A DNA stretch of 64,000 nt from assembly GCA_027676805.1 (NCBI GenBank), contig JAQENU010000010.1, positions 50,517 to 114,516 on the forward strand. Reading direction: 5' to 3'. The notes beneath the pieces were generated by a model. That model saw only the letters and a list, made by a program, of their open reading frames with translations. It was not told the origin of the DNA and searched no databases. Within the stretch, counting starts at the first letter, position 1. Each line of letters starts with the position of its first letter. Positions 51,773 to 62,338 of the stretch are shown here, one piece after another. This stretch comes from Coprobacillaceae bacterium UN01-12pH3A. Its GTDB lineage: Bacteria > Bacillota_I > Bacilli_A > Erysipelotrichales > Coprobacillaceae. Made by a program: the position numbers and the translations under genes.

Positions 51773-52657
51773 TTGCTTGATTTGCGTTTGAACAAGTTCT
51801 AAAAAACGTTTCATGATTGGGGTAAGTACCTGATGTTTTTTCCATACCAGTACTGTATTTGACACAAGTGCAGGCGAAAAGGGAATAAAGCGCATATCTG
51901 TATGATAACGCTTAGTTAAAGCCCCTTCGATCGCAATTGCTCCGCCCATCTCGTTTTTGAGGATTGCGATAATATTGGAAATCAGATTATAGGAAGCCAT
52001 AAACTGATATTCTCCGTAACAGCCCTTTGCCCAGCTTTCCAATTCATTCTTTATAATTGTCCGGCGTTCATTAAAAAACAGAGGAATTCCGATCAGATCT
52101 TTAGGCATCAGAGTCTCTTTATCCGCAATCGGATGAAACTGATCGACAATCAGTCCCCAGAGATCCTGATAAGGAAGACGGATAAAGTCAAATTCTTCGA
52201 TGTCAATCGGTTCAAGCAGGATGCCTACGTCTAAAATCCCCTGATTTAATTTTTCTTTTACTAAATTTGCTTCTCCTGTATAAAAGTCATATGTCACCAA
52301 GGGATATTGAGAAGAAAAGGAATGAATGATATTGGGCAAGAATTGATAAGAAGCACGGCTTTCTGCTGAACCAATGGAAATCTGACCTATCAGCTGTTCA
52401 AGCTCGTTTGTCATTTCTCGTTCTGTCTTACTGACGAGATCTAAAATTTCTTCTGCCCGCCTTCTAAAAAGCATGCCCGCTTCGGTCAGCTGAATGCCCC
52501 GTTTTCCCCGAATGATCAGCTGCTGTCCGAATTCTTCTTCTAATGATACGAGCTGACGGCTTAAAGTTGGCTGTGTAATATGAAGAAGCTCAGCACTGCG
52601 AGTAATATTTTTCTCTCTAGCAACAGTTAAAAAATATTCTAATAAGCGCGTTTCCAT
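51770..52657 (-). CDS. LysR family transcriptional regulator
   Basis: 295 residues. N-terminal LysR helix-turn-helix (ITRSAELLHITQPTLSRQL, about residues 18-37) and a periplasmic-binding-type effector domain (about 90-290). Same direction as the cupin operon downstream, so possibly its regulator, though no divergent target is present. Effector unknown. Confidence 0.94.
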   Translation of the reverse strand: METRLLEYFLTVAREKNITRSAELLHITQPTLSRQLVSLEEEFGQQLIIRGKRGIQLTEAGMLFRRRAEEILDLVSKTEREMTNELEQLIGQISIGSAESRASYQFLPNIIHSFSSQYPLVTYDFYTGEANLVKEKLNQGILDVGILLEPIDIEEFDFIRLPYQDLWGLIVDQFHPIADKETLMPKDLIGIPLFFNERRTIIKNELESWAKGCYGEYQFMASYNLISNIIAILKNEMGGAIAIEGALTKRYHTDMRFIPFSPALVSNTVLVWKKHQVLTPIMKRFLELVQTQIKQ

Positions 52658-52715
52658 TTCATCATCTCCCCTTTTTATTTATTATAAGGGATTTATAGTC
52701 AGATATCAAAAGGTA

Positions 52716-52746
52716 ATAAAAAGCTAAAAGCAATAAGCTCTTAGCT
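52716..52746 (-). terminator. Terminator after the HAD phosphatase gene
   Basis: AGCTAA and TTAGCT arms extended by AGC/GCT around a 5-base loop on the minus strand, continuing TTTTTA. Confidence 0.78.
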
Positions 52747-52751
52747 GATGA

Positions 52752-53567
52752 TTATAAAACAAATTTTTCAATCGCTTCCTTAACAGCTCCCTGATCGTAG
52801 TCATTTTCTGTGACATACAAAGATAGTTCTTTGATATCGCCTTCTGCACATGGAACACAAATTCCCAAAGCTGCCTCTTTAATCATATCTACATCGTTAT
52901 AATTATCTCCAATAGCAATCGTTTCACTGATGTCAATACCTAGATATTCGGATAGCCAGCGCAAGGCAAAGCCTTTACTTACACCAATCGCATTAAATTC
53001 TAAATAACGATAAGAAGAATAGCTTGCACAAACACCGATTCTTTCGATATCTTCCAACAGATCCTGTTCGATGCTTTTTAATAACGGCATGTTTGGACGC
53101 ACATACAGCAGTTTAGCGATCTGCTCATGCTTTAAAAAGTCCATATTAAATTCATCAATAATTTTAAAAGGGGCTTTTTGAGCAGTTTTTCTTTCTACCT
53201 CGGTTGGGTCTGCATTAAATAAATAACACATGTTAGTAGTAAAAATCATAACACAGACATCATAATTCTTCGCTAAGTCAAATAGTTCTTTTGCTTGTTC
53301 AAACGAAATGCCTTGAAAGTGAAGCACTTTATCATCTTTATTTTCCATGATTAAGGCACCGTTAAAGCAGATTGAATATTGGTCTTCTTTCTGATAGGTT
53401 CCGATCTCTTGCAAGATCTCCTGAATCATATTATAAGCACGTCCTGTTGCGGGGACAAATTTTAATCCTTTTGCCTGTGCCTTCTTGATTGCTTCTGCAT
53501 TTTCTTTAGGAACATGATGATTCACTAACAGTGTTTCATCCAAGTCTGACAACATTAATTTATACAT
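52752..53567 (-). CDS. Cof-type HAD phosphatase
   Basis: 271 residues from the ATG at 53567, preceded by AGGAGG (the frame extends to 53627). HAD superfamily, Cof/YidA subgroup: motif I in SDLDETLL (the nucleophile DxD reads D-L-D), a large C2 cap, the Lys of motif III in KGFALRWLSEYLGI and motif IV GDNYNDVDMIKEA. Acts on sugar phosphates in most relatives. Its location after a GH1 phospho-glycosidase suggests sugar phosphate dephosphorylation. Confidence 0.9.
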   Translation of the reverse strand: MYKLMLSDLDETLLVNHHVPKENAEAIKKAQAKGLKFVPATGRAYNMIQEILQEIGTYQKEDQYSICFNGALIMENKDDKVLHFQGISFEQAKELFDLAKNYDVCVMIFTTNMCYLFNADPTEVERKTAQKAPFKIIDEFNMDFLKHEQIAKLLYVRPNMPLLKSIEQDLLEDIERIGVCASYSSYRYLEFNAIGVSKGFALRWLSEYLGIDISETIAIGDNYNDVDMIKEAALGICVPCAEGDIKELSLYVTENDYDQGAVKEAIEKFVL

Positions 53568-53632
53568 ATCTTTCCTCCTATTGCTTTCATCATAATATAA
53601 AGAAAGTAGAAAGTCACTCTTTTTCACTTATA

Positions 53633-53652
53633 AGAAAAAGGAGGCTTCCCTC

Positions 53653-53655
<3 letters not shown>
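53633..53655 (-). terminator. Terminator after the GH1 gene
   Basis: GGAGG-GAAG-CCTCC on the minus strand with TTTTTC after it, overlapping the stop codon. Confidence 0.88.
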
Positions 53656-55140
<1,485 letters not shown>

Positions 55141-55153
55141 TTAAAAACAATAG

Positions 55154-55177
55154 AATCTGTTGGATAATCGACAGATT
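55154..55177. promoter_or_regulatory. Inverted repeat AATCTGT-N10-ACAGATT between GH1 and TetR
   Basis: Perfect 7-bp arms at 55154-55160 and 55171-55177, 32 bases before the TetR start. This is the size and position of a TetR-family operator. Confidence 0.55.
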
Positions 55178-55208
55178 GCAATGAATATGTTGAAAAGGAT
55201 GAGAAAAT

Positions 55209-55760
55209 ATGAAAGAAGATCGCCGTATTCAAAAAACTAAACAAGCCTTAATCAATGCCTTTGGCGCTTTAGTAAAACAGCATGAAAGCTATCACATGAC
55301 AGTAAAAGAATTATGCGAAAAAGCCGATATTAACCGCAGTACCTTTTACCTATACTATCAGGATCTCAATGATTTCTTAGACCAGCTGCAAGATTCGGTT
55401 GTCAAAGAAGTAGCTCAAATCATCAATACCTATCATCATCCTAAGATTCCTATGCTCCAAAATCGTGAGCTGATCTTAGCCTTATTTATCTATTTTGAAG
55501 AAAAACAGTATTTTATGCAGGCGATTCTAACTCGTTCAGCCTTGCGTCGTGCCATTATCGAACATTTCTGTTTTATCCTAGAAAGCGAACAAATCTTTGA
55601 AGATTATGAAAACAAAGATTTAATGATCCCCTATATCACTTATGGCTTGATTGGTCTCGTTAATAAATGGCTGAATACAAAAAAAGAATCTCCGGAAGAA
55701 ATGACAGAGATTGCTCTCGATTTTTTTAACGGACAATTCCATAGAAAGGAAAAAGGATGA
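55209..55760 (+). CDS. TetR/AcrR family transcriptional regulator
   Basis: 183 residues. N-terminal helix-turn-helix (VKELCEKADINRSTFYLYYQ, about residues 34-53) of the DhaS/FatR-like subgroup, with a short C-terminal ligand domain (TetR_C_33 type). Divergent from the GH1 gene, so it may control it. Followed by a terminator shared with gap. Confidence 0.9.
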   Translation: MKEDRRIQKTKQALINAFGALVKQHESYHMTVKELCEKADINRSTFYLYYQDLNDFLDQLQDSVVKEVAQIINTYHHPKIPMLQNRELILALFIYFEEKQYFMQAILTRSALRRAIIEHFCFILESEQIFEDYENKDLMIPYITYGLIGLVNKWLNTKKESPEEMTEIALDFFNGQFHRKEKG

Positions 55761-55777
55761 GAAGTCTCATCCTTTTA
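55751..55777. terminator. Bidirectional terminator between the TetR gene and gap
   Basis: AAAGGATGAGA and TCTCATCCTTTT arms with almost no loop; usable on both strands. Confidence 0.88.
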
Positions 55778-55789
55778 GCTTGTCTGCAA

Positions 55790-56806
55790 TTATTTACTTA
55801 ATTCAGAGAAATATTTGATTGTTCTAACCATGTTAGAAGTGTATGAATTTTCGTTATCATACCATGCAACAACTTGAACTTCAGTAGTTCCGTTTTCGCA
55901 GTCTTTAACCATAGTTTGAGTAGCATCGAATAATGATCCGTAGTTGATTCCAACGATATCAGAAGATACTAATTGTTCTTCAGTATAACCGAATGAAGGG
56001 TTAGATGCTGCTTTCATAGCTGCATTGATTTCTTCAACAGTTACTGTTCCTTCAACTACTGCAGTTAAGATAGTAGTAGATCCTGTAGGTACAGGTACAC
56101 GTTGAGCTGAACCGATTAATTTTCCGTTTAATTCAGGGATTACTAATCCGATTGCTTTAGCTGCACCAGTTGAGTTAGGTACGATGTTTACAGCAGCTGC
56201 ACGAGCTCTTCTTAAATCACCTTTTCTATGAGGTCCGTCTAATACCATTTGGTCACCAGTGTAAGCATGAACTGTTAACATGATACCAGATTTGATTTTA
56301 GCTAAATTGTTTAAAGCGTTAGCCATAGGAGCTAAACAGTTTGTTGTACAAGAAGCTGCAGAGATGATTGTATCATCAGCAGTTAAGATGTTTTCGTTTA
56401 CACCAAATACAACTGTTGGCAAGTCATTTCCAGCTGGAGCTGAAATAACAACTTTTTTAGCACCTGCATCGATATGTGCTTGAGATTTAGCTTTAGATAC
56501 ATAGAACCCAGTACATTCTAATACTACGTCTACACCTAATTCTCCCCAAGGTAATTTTGAAGCATCAGCTTCTGCATAGATTTTGATTGTTTTTCCATCT
56601 ACAGTGATTGAATCTTCACCAGCAACAACTGTGTCGCCTTTTTCGTATCTACCTTGTGCTGAATCATATTTTAATAAATGAGCTAACATTTTAGGATTAG
56701 TTAAATCGTTGATAGCTACTACTTCGTAACCTTCTGCTCCAAACATTTGTCTGAATGCTAGACGTCCGATACGTCCAAAACCATTAATTGCAACTTTTAC
56801 TGCCAT
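55790..56806 (-). CDS. gap: Glyceraldehyde-3-phosphate dehydrogenase, type I
   Basis: 338 residues. NAD-binding [13 protein letters not shown], catalytic Cys153 in [10 protein letters not shown], phosphate-binding HAYTGDQ and the C-terminal WYDNENSYT motif. NAD-specific by the usual Asp in INDLT. Highly expressed glycolytic gene with even codon use and a consensus promoter at 56839-56867. Single gene, as in many Erysipelotrichia-like genomes, apart from pgk-tpiA. Confidence 0.98.
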   Translation of the reverse strand: MAVKVAINGFGRIGRLAFRQMFGAEGYEVVAINDLTNPKMLAHLLKYDSAQGRYEKGDTVVAGEDSITVDGKTIKIYAEADASKLPWGELGVDVVLECTGFYVSKAKSQAHIDAGAKKVVISAPAGNDLPTVVFGVNENILTADDTIISAASCTTNCLAPMANALNNLAKIKSGIMLTVHAYTGDQMVLDGPHRKGDLRRARAAAVNIVPNSTGAAKAIGLVIPELNGKLIGSAQRVPVPTGSTTILTAVVEGTVTVEEINAAMKAASNPSFGYTEEQLVSSDIVGINYGSLFDATQTMVKDCENGTTEVQVVAWYDNENSYTSNMVRTIKYFSELSK

Positions 56807-56838
56807 TAAAAAATTCCTCCTTATATTTGTATATACAT

Positions 56839-56867
56839 ATTATAAGCCACCAATCAAATAAAATCAA
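56839..56867 (-). promoter_or_regulatory. Sigma-A promoter of gap
   Basis: TTGATT (56862-56867), 17-bp spacer, TATAAT (56839-56844) on the minus strand. Confidence 0.82.
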
Positions 56868-56889
56868 CACATGAAACCACTTACATGTG
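56868..56889. promoter_or_regulatory. Inverted repeat CACATG-N10-CATGTG upstream of gap
   Basis: Arms at 56868-56873 and 56884-56889, directly next to the -35 box of gap. Position fits an activator or repressor site; the clpP start is 71 bases further. Confidence 0.45.
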
Positions 56890-56960
56890 AAATTGTTAAC
56901 TTTTTAGCATGAATATTTTTCTTATTTAGAACTATAATTTAAACATGGAGGTACGAATAC

Positions 56961-57539
56961 ATGCAAATCATTCCAACTGTTATTGAGAAAACAGAAAGAT
57001 CGGAACATGCTTACGATATTTTTTCAAGATTATTAGAAGAAAGAATCATTATACTGACAGGAGAAATCAATGATCAGCTCGCCAGCAGCATTGTTGCTCA
57101 GCTGCTTTATTTAGATTCTAAAAGCTCTACTCAGCCCATTTATATGTACATCAATTCACCGGGCGGATCCATCAGCTCCGGTTTTGCCATCTACGATACA
57201 ATGAATTTAGTGAAGTGTGACGTTTCTACCATTGCGGTAGGGATGTGTGCCAGCATGGCCGCTTTTTTATTGTCTTCGGGAACACCGGGAAAACGTCATG
57301 CCCTGCCTAACAGCGAAATCATGATTCATCAGCCCATAGGTGGATTTAACGGACAAGCCAGTGATATTGAAATTACTGCCAAACGCATTCTCAGACAAAA
57401 GCAGCATTTAAATGAATTATTGGCTAAGCAAACATCAATCCCTTTAAAACAGATTGAAATCGATACCGATCGTGATCATTTTATGACTGCTAAAGAAGCA
57501 TTGGATTACGGCATTGTCGATGAAATTATCGATCAATAA
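56961..57539 (+). CDS. clpP: ATP-dependent Clp protease proteolytic subunit
   Basis: 192 residues, the standard length. Catalytic triad Ser98 ([11 protein letters not shown]), His123 (MIHQP) and Asp172 (DTDRDHF). The N-terminal [17 protein letters not shown] loop is the axial-pore segment. Forms the tetradecameric protease used with ClpX/ClpC. Ribosome site GGAGGT. Divergent from gap; no CtsR box recognised in the 154-base intergenic region. Confidence 0.97.
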   Translation: MQIIPTVIEKTERSEHAYDIFSRLLEERIIILTGEINDQLASSIVAQLLYLDSKSSTQPIYMYINSPGGSISSGFAIYDTMNLVKCDVSTIAVGMCASMAAFLLSSGTPGKRHALPNSEIMIHQPIGGFNGQASDIEITAKRILRQKQHLNELLAKQTSIPLKQIEIDTDRDHFMTAKEALDYGIVDEIIDQ

Positions 57540-57543
57540 AGAA

Positions 57544-57572
57544 AACTGCGCCAAATGACGCAGTTATTTTAA
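57544..57572. terminator. Terminator shared by clpP and the anSME gene
   Basis: AACTGCG (57544-57550) and CGCAGTT (57559-57565) with T tracts on both strands. Confidence 0.88.
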
Positions 57573-58655
57573 TTGCTGAGCGATTTTCGCCATGCTTTGG
57601 TAATGTTCCTCTAAAAAATCCTGATAGCCACAGTAATGCTGATCAAAGTAAGTAATACTTAATCGCTTGCAGTTGCCATGACAGATATTTTTAAATTTAC
57701 ATTCCGCACAGCGATCACATTGCGGATGCGGCTGAGCTAAGAAATCCTTCATTGCTTTACTCTGACGGATCTCAGCAAAGCTGGAATCTTTAATATTACC
57801 GGTATCATATTCGTCTAATACATAAAAATCACAGGGGTATACATGCCCGTTTGACTCAATGACATACTGCGGCAAGCACTGTCCCAGCATTCCGCATTGC
57901 TGCGGCGGAATTCCTTTAAACATCAAAATCAGATTATCAAAAAGTGTCACTGACATATAATCTCCTTTTAGATAATCCGCTTCCCATAAGCGATAAAATG
58001 TCTTATAGAATTTAGCGAAGCCCTGCGGCGTTAATTTAAAAGGATCTTCTTCATTATCCAATCCCGGCAGACAGGGAATCAGCTGAACATATTTAAATTT
58101 CTGTTCTTTAAAGAAACGATACAGCTTTTTTGGATGCTTAGCTAAAGGCTGAGATAAAACTGTTAGAATATTATAGTCTATCTGATATTTTTTCAAACGC
58201 TCTATGCCTGCCATGATCGTTTTAAAGGTTGGCTTATTGGCATTCGTCAAACGGAAATAGTCATGGTTTTCACGATATCCATCTAAGGATACGCCAACTA
58301 AAAAATGATATTTTTTAAACAGCTGACACCATTCTTCTTCTAAAGATACTCCATTGGTCTGAATGGCATATTGAATCGTCTGCTTTGGTTTTTTATGTAA
58401 AGAAACATAATCTGTAAATTTCACAAAGTAGTCAAGACCGGCAACCGTCGGTTCTCCGCCTTGAAAGGCAAAGGTAATCGTCGCTTCATTTTCAGCCACT
58501 AATGCACGGTCAATTAAAGTATAGAGCGTATCATCACTCATTACTCCATTAGATATGACTTCCCGATGCTCACTGACATCATGGTAAAAGCAGTATTTAC
58601 ATTTCAAATTACATAGAGATGACGCCGGTTTGATTAAATAACTATAATATTCCAT
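57564..58655 (-). CDS. Anaerobic sulfatase-maturating enzyme (radical SAM, SPASM)
   Basis: 363 residues. Radical SAM cluster at Cys15, Cys19 and Cys22 (LCNLKCKYCFY), SAM-binding FAFQGGEPT, and a C-terminal SPASM domain rich in Cys (CGMLGQC, VYPCDFYVLDEYDTGN and CDRCAECKFKNICHGNC segments in part). Oxidises the active-site Cys of sulfatases to formylglycine without oxygen. Last gene of the sulfatase operon; matches the Cys-type sulfatase at 59487-61241 and probably the edge sulfatase. Confidence 0.94.
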   Translation of the reverse strand: MEYYSYLIKPASSLCNLKCKYCFYHDVSEHREVISNGVMSDDTLYTLIDRALVAENEATITFAFQGGEPTVAGLDYFVKFTDYVSLHKKPKQTIQYAIQTNGVSLEEEWCQLFKKYHFLVGVSLDGYRENHDYFRLTNANKPTFKTIMAGIERLKKYQIDYNILTVLSQPLAKHPKKLYRFFKEQKFKYVQLIPCLPGLDNEEDPFKLTPQGFAKFYKTFYRLWEADYLKGDYMSVTLFDNLILMFKGIPPQQCGMLGQCLPQYVIESNGHVYPCDFYVLDEYDTGNIKDSSFAEIRQSKAMKDFLAQPHPQCDRCAECKFKNICHGNCKRLSITYFDQHYCGYQDFLEEHYQSMAKIAQQLK

Positions 58656-58665
58656 ATGTATACTC

Positions 58666-59448
58666 CTATCTTCCTAAAAAAGCTTGCACACCATTATAGA
58701 TGTTAAGCAGAATAATCACTAAAACTGTACTGCTGAATATTTTAGTAATGGTTTTTTCATTTGCCAAGCGATTGACATAAGTGCCGACAATCCCGCCTAA
58801 TAAAGCGGCAGGCAGTGTAAACCACAGCAGAGAGAGATCAAAAACCATAAATCCAGTAGAAGTAAAAATACTAAATAATTTTGATCCCTGTGAGAATAAA
58901 ATGGTCGCAATCGAATAGATTGTCGCACTTTTCATATCGATAGAAAAGAATAAGGTAAAGACAGCTACATTGATCGGACCTCCGCCAATTCCTAAAAAAG
59001 AAGATATAACCCCCAGTAAAAAACCAATGATCAATGTCAATACCGGGTTCTTTATGTGAAAAGTTTTAAAGCTCATGTTCGTATTGATTAAAACGCCAAC
59101 TAGCAAAACCGCTAATGAAGCTGCCTGAATCATTTTGATCATATTGGCATCATAGAGTTTTAACAAAGATGAGAACATAGAGCTGCCGATATTTCCCCCT
59201 ATAACAGCGCCGATGGCAATCAACACAATCATCAGATAATCAAACTTAACTTTGTTGCGAATCTGTTTTATCGTGGAATAGACGGCCATGGTAAAAACTG
59301 CTGTTGTCGATAAAAAAGATATTGTCGTCAAATCATGCAGACTGATAAAGTCTAAGACCGGCTTGATAATAACACCGCCGCCAAGACCGGCACTGGCGCC
59401 TAAAAATGTAGCGATGAAAATGACGATGGCATAAATAAATCCAATCAT
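58666..59448 (-). CDS. TauE/SafE family sulfite exporter-like permease
   Basis: 260 residues, about eight membrane helices in two repeated halves. The TauE/SafE signature is visible in GASAGLGGGVIIKPVLDF and again in FLGIGGGPINVAV. Family members export sulfite, sulfoacetate or other organosulfur anions. Between a sulfatase and its maturase, a role in exporting sulfate or sulfite released by desulfation is likely. Confidence 0.92.
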   Translation of the reverse strand: MIGFIYAIVIFIATFLGASAGLGGGVIIKPVLDFISLHDLTTISFLSTTAVFTMAVYSTIKQIRNKVKFDYLMIVLIAIGAVIGGNIGSSMFSSLLKLYDANMIKMIQAASLAVLLVGVLINTNMSFKTFHIKNPVLTLIIGFLLGVISSFLGIGGGPINVAVFTLFFSIDMKSATIYSIATILFSQGSKLFSIFTSTGFMVFDLSLLWFTLPAALLGGIVGTYVNRLANEKTITKIFSSTVLVIILLNIYNGVQAFLGR

Positions 59449-59486
59449 AATTTCCCCTTTCAGACTAAAAGGGGAATGTTTCCCCG

Positions 59487-61241
59487 CTAGTCTAATCTCA
59501 TATTTAAATTTAATTGATACATCACATCATTGATACGTTCTTTACCTACCGTTTTTTCAATCAGTTGGTAAAACAGTGTTTCATCAATTAAAGTCTGTTT
59601 TTTAAAACATTCTGCAATGTAAGAAGCATCAGGCATATTTTTTATAAAAGCTAAATAACCTTCTTTTAATGCTTCTGTCGTAAAATGTATGCCTTGTATC
59701 AACTCTGCTTCACTCTCAATAACCTGTTGATCCAATGATTTCAGATATTCGGGATTAATCTCGTGATCAAATCCATAAAATGAATAGAGTTCACTCGGTG
59801 CATCATTTTCTTTCATCATTTTTTTGATGGCTTGAATTAGGCAGCATTGAATCTCTTTATCTTCAATCTTTCTTGTTTGCTTAGGATCGGCATCAACATG
59901 ATATAAACGGTTTTTAAAACGATGATAGTTGCTTCCGCCAAATCCTTGAGCAGGGATTTTAAGCAACGGTACCCCTTTTGTAAAGGGAAATGGCTTCGCT
60001 AATGTCATTCCTTGAAGTTCCTGTGTTGAAAATAAGGAATTGATATGGGTAGGCATGATCGTGTATTCAAAGATATGATCTTTTTCTTCTGTAACCGGGG
60101 CATGCATATACGTATAATGACCATCCGTAATATTGATATTTGAACCAAAGTAGCCATACATTGCGTAAGGGCGATTCGGTTCATCTTTTTCTATGATCCC
60201 TTTTAGAGACTGTCCCATCATCTCCTGTGGTTTATCCAATCCGAAATAATCCAGCAAAGTTGCAGGTACGTCAATGTTTTGAGCAATTGATTGACGCTGT
60301 TCGTTTTGGATTTTTAAACGGGGATCATAGATAAAGAAAGGAATATTCGCAATTTCATTATAGATTGGCATGATATTCTTTCCCCACCAGTCATGTTCTC
60401 CCAGCAGGAAGCCATGATCGGTGTTAACGATCAGCATTGTGTCTTTCCATAGATCATAGCGATCAAAAGCATCCAGCACTTTTCCGACATAGGCATCACA
60501 CATGCTGACTAACGCTTTATAATAGCCTTTTAACAGTTCATTCGTACGTCCGTCTTGATTATTATAGTAGTATGACGGCCAGCCGTGAAACCCTTCCTCC
60601 AAGCCATACATTTTCAGATATTTTTCCGGTACAAAGAACGGTTCATGAGGATCAAAGCATTCAATTTGCAAATACCATTGATCACTCTGATGATTGGTAT
60701 CGATAAATTCCAGTCCGGCTTGTACTGTACGGCACAATGGATGCATCGATTCGTCTGTCATATAGCGGCGATTGACAAAATCCTGATCTCGGCTTTTTGA
60801 TTTAAATTTCTTTGATAAAGGGGATTCATTTAGTTTTAAATCAACATGAGGTTTATCTACGACCCCTTTCCAGTTGTCGCCCTCTTGCCCACGGATAAAC
60901 TCATAACTGCTGTAACGAGGATGATAGGTGGCGCCTCCGTCACGCCAGTAATGCTTATGATCGGTGACAAGATGTGTATAAATCCCATTTTTTTTCATAA
61001 TCTCCACAGCCGAGTTTTCCCATGATTCCAAAGGACCCCAGCTGCGATGTAAAAAGTTATAGCGACCTGTGTGCAGTTCACGTCTAGCCGGCATGCAAGG
61101 CATGCTTCCTACATAGAAGTGTTCAAATGCAACAGTTTTTTCTTTTAATCTTTGAAAATTAGGTGTAATTGTTTCTTCATTGCCATAAGCACTCAACAAG
61201 TCTTTTCGCAATGAATCAAACATCAACATAACTGCTTTCAA
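59487..61241 (-). CDS. Cytoplasmic Cys-type sulfatase
   Basis: 584 residues. Alkaline-phosphatase-like sulfatase with metal ligands in the N-terminal MFDSLRKD and the formylglycine motif Cys49-Met-Pro-Ala-Arg53 followed by HTGR. The second metal site is in NTDHGFLLGEHDWWGK. No signal peptide, so it should work in the cytoplasm on a sugar already imported. The Cys-type site needs the anaerobic maturase two genes downstream. Position between the LacI gene and the TauE exporter places it in the PTS regulon. The exact sugar is not readable. Confidence 0.94.
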   Translation of the reverse strand: MKAVMLMFDSLRKDLLSAYGNEETITPNFQRLKEKTVAFEHFYVGSMPCMPARRELHTGRYNFLHRSWGPLESWENSAVEIMKKNGIYTHLVTDHKHYWRDGGATYHPRYSSYEFIRGQEGDNWKGVVDKPHVDLKLNESPLSKKFKSKSRDQDFVNRRYMTDESMHPLCRTVQAGLEFIDTNHQSDQWYLQIECFDPHEPFFVPEKYLKMYGLEEGFHGWPSYYYNNQDGRTNELLKGYYKALVSMCDAYVGKVLDAFDRYDLWKDTMLIVNTDHGFLLGEHDWWGKNIMPIYNEIANIPFFIYDPRLKIQNEQRQSIAQNIDVPATLLDYFGLDKPQEMMGQSLKGIIEKDEPNRPYAMYGYFGSNINITDGHYTYMHAPVTEEKDHIFEYTIMPTHINSLFSTQELQGMTLAKPFPFTKGVPLLKIPAQGFGGSNYHRFKNRLYHVDADPKQTRKIEDKEIQCCLIQAIKKMMKENDAPSELYSFYGFDHEINPEYLKSLDQQVIESEAELIQGIHFTTEALKEGYLAFIKNMPDASYIAECFKKQTLIDETLFYQLIEKTVGKERINDVMYQLNLNMRLD

Positions 61242-61256
61242 AATACAGCCTCCTTA

Positions 61257-62258
61257 TTAAGTTTCACGAATGATCAAGCGTTCCTTTCGTTCATCTAATT
61301 CCTGAACATATTGATCTATGATCGGTTGAACATTCTCATTTCTGATGGCTGCAATCAAAATATCAACAGCATAACTAGTGGTCGTCTGACAAGTTGTCAC
61401 GGTGGTCAAAGCAGGGGTCACTAATTTTGAATAAGGAAGATCATTATAGCCAACGACTGATACCCTTTCCGGCACTTGAATACCATGATCTATTAAGCAT
61501 TTAACACCCGGAATAGCAATATCATCATTAGAATAGAAGATGGCATCAATCTGATCGATTTTCTTTATTATTTCCTTTGTTATACGGTATCCATCTTCAT
61601 ACTCACTGCCGTTAGCATTAAATACTATCTCTTCGTTATATTCCAAGTGATGATTTGCTAAAGCTCTTTGATAGCCATTAAAACGACGAATCGTTCCTAA
61701 TGTATGAGACAAAGCCTTTACAAAGGCAATTTTACGATACCCTTTGTTATAGAGGTATTCAACGACTTCTTGTCCCTGCGTAGTGCTGGAAATTGGTTCA
61801 GAATAAACATGCTCACCGCTTAAATAGCGTCCAATTACAAAGATTGGCATATCTTTACAGGCATAGCGCAGAACATCCTCATCTTCAATACGATTCGTAA
61901 AGACGATAACACCGTCTGCTCTTCGTTCTGAAATATAGCGTTTTGCGGTTTCAATATGACCATTAAACGTTGTTGCGATCAATAGATCATAACCATATTC
62001 GCTCACCTTGCGCTGTACTGCATTGATCGTTCTGGAAAAGAACGGACGTGATGCATCATCTACGACCAGTAAAATCAGATTTGTTGACTTACGCTGTAAA
62101 TCCACAGCAATTCCATTTTTTACATAGTTTAATTCCTTAGCTTTTGCCAATACTTTTTGTCTTGTTTCCTCATTGATTCGAGGATTCCCATTCAGTGCCA
62201 TCGACACCGTTGACACGCCTATATTCAACTCTCTTGCGATATCTTTGATTGTTGCCAT
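61257..62258 (-). CDS. LacI family transcriptional regulator
   Basis: 333 residues from the ATG at 62258, preceded by GGAGTGAT (the frame begins at 62276). LacI helix-turn-helix ATIKDIARELNIGVSTVSMA with hinge, then a sugar-binding PBP-like domain. Sits between the PTS permease and the sulfatase, in the same direction. Copies of a CG-centred palindrome (TTGAAACGTTTCAA and variants) lie at 62325, 63684 and 63740, the places expected for its own operators. Confidence 0.95.
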   Translation of the reverse strand: MATIKDIARELNIGVSTVSMALNGNPRINEETRQKVLAKAKELNYVKNGIAVDLQRKSTNLILLVVDDASRPFFSRTINAVQRKVSEYGYDLLIATTFNGHIETAKRYISERRADGVIVFTNRIEDEDVLRYACKDMPIFVIGRYLSGEHVYSEPISSTTQGQEVVEYLYNKGYRKIAFVKALSHTLGTIRRFNGYQRALANHHLEYNEEIVFNANGSEYEDGYRITKEIIKKIDQIDAIFYSNDDIAIPGVKCLIDHGIQVPERVSVVGYNDLPYSKLVTPALTTVTTCQTTTSYAVDILIAAIRNENVQPIIDQYVQELDERKERLIIRET

Positions 62259-62324
62259 AATTATCACTCCATCCACTTCATTTCAGTTAAATTCTAACAT
62301 GTTTAATGGGGGATGGCAAATTTA

Positions 62325-62338
62325 TTGAAACGTCTCAA
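62325..62338. promoter_or_regulatory. Operator variant TTGAAACGTCTCAA upstream of lacI
   Basis: One mismatch from the 63740-63753 palindrome, directly after the PTS gene stop and 67 bases before the LacI start. Confidence 0.7.
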
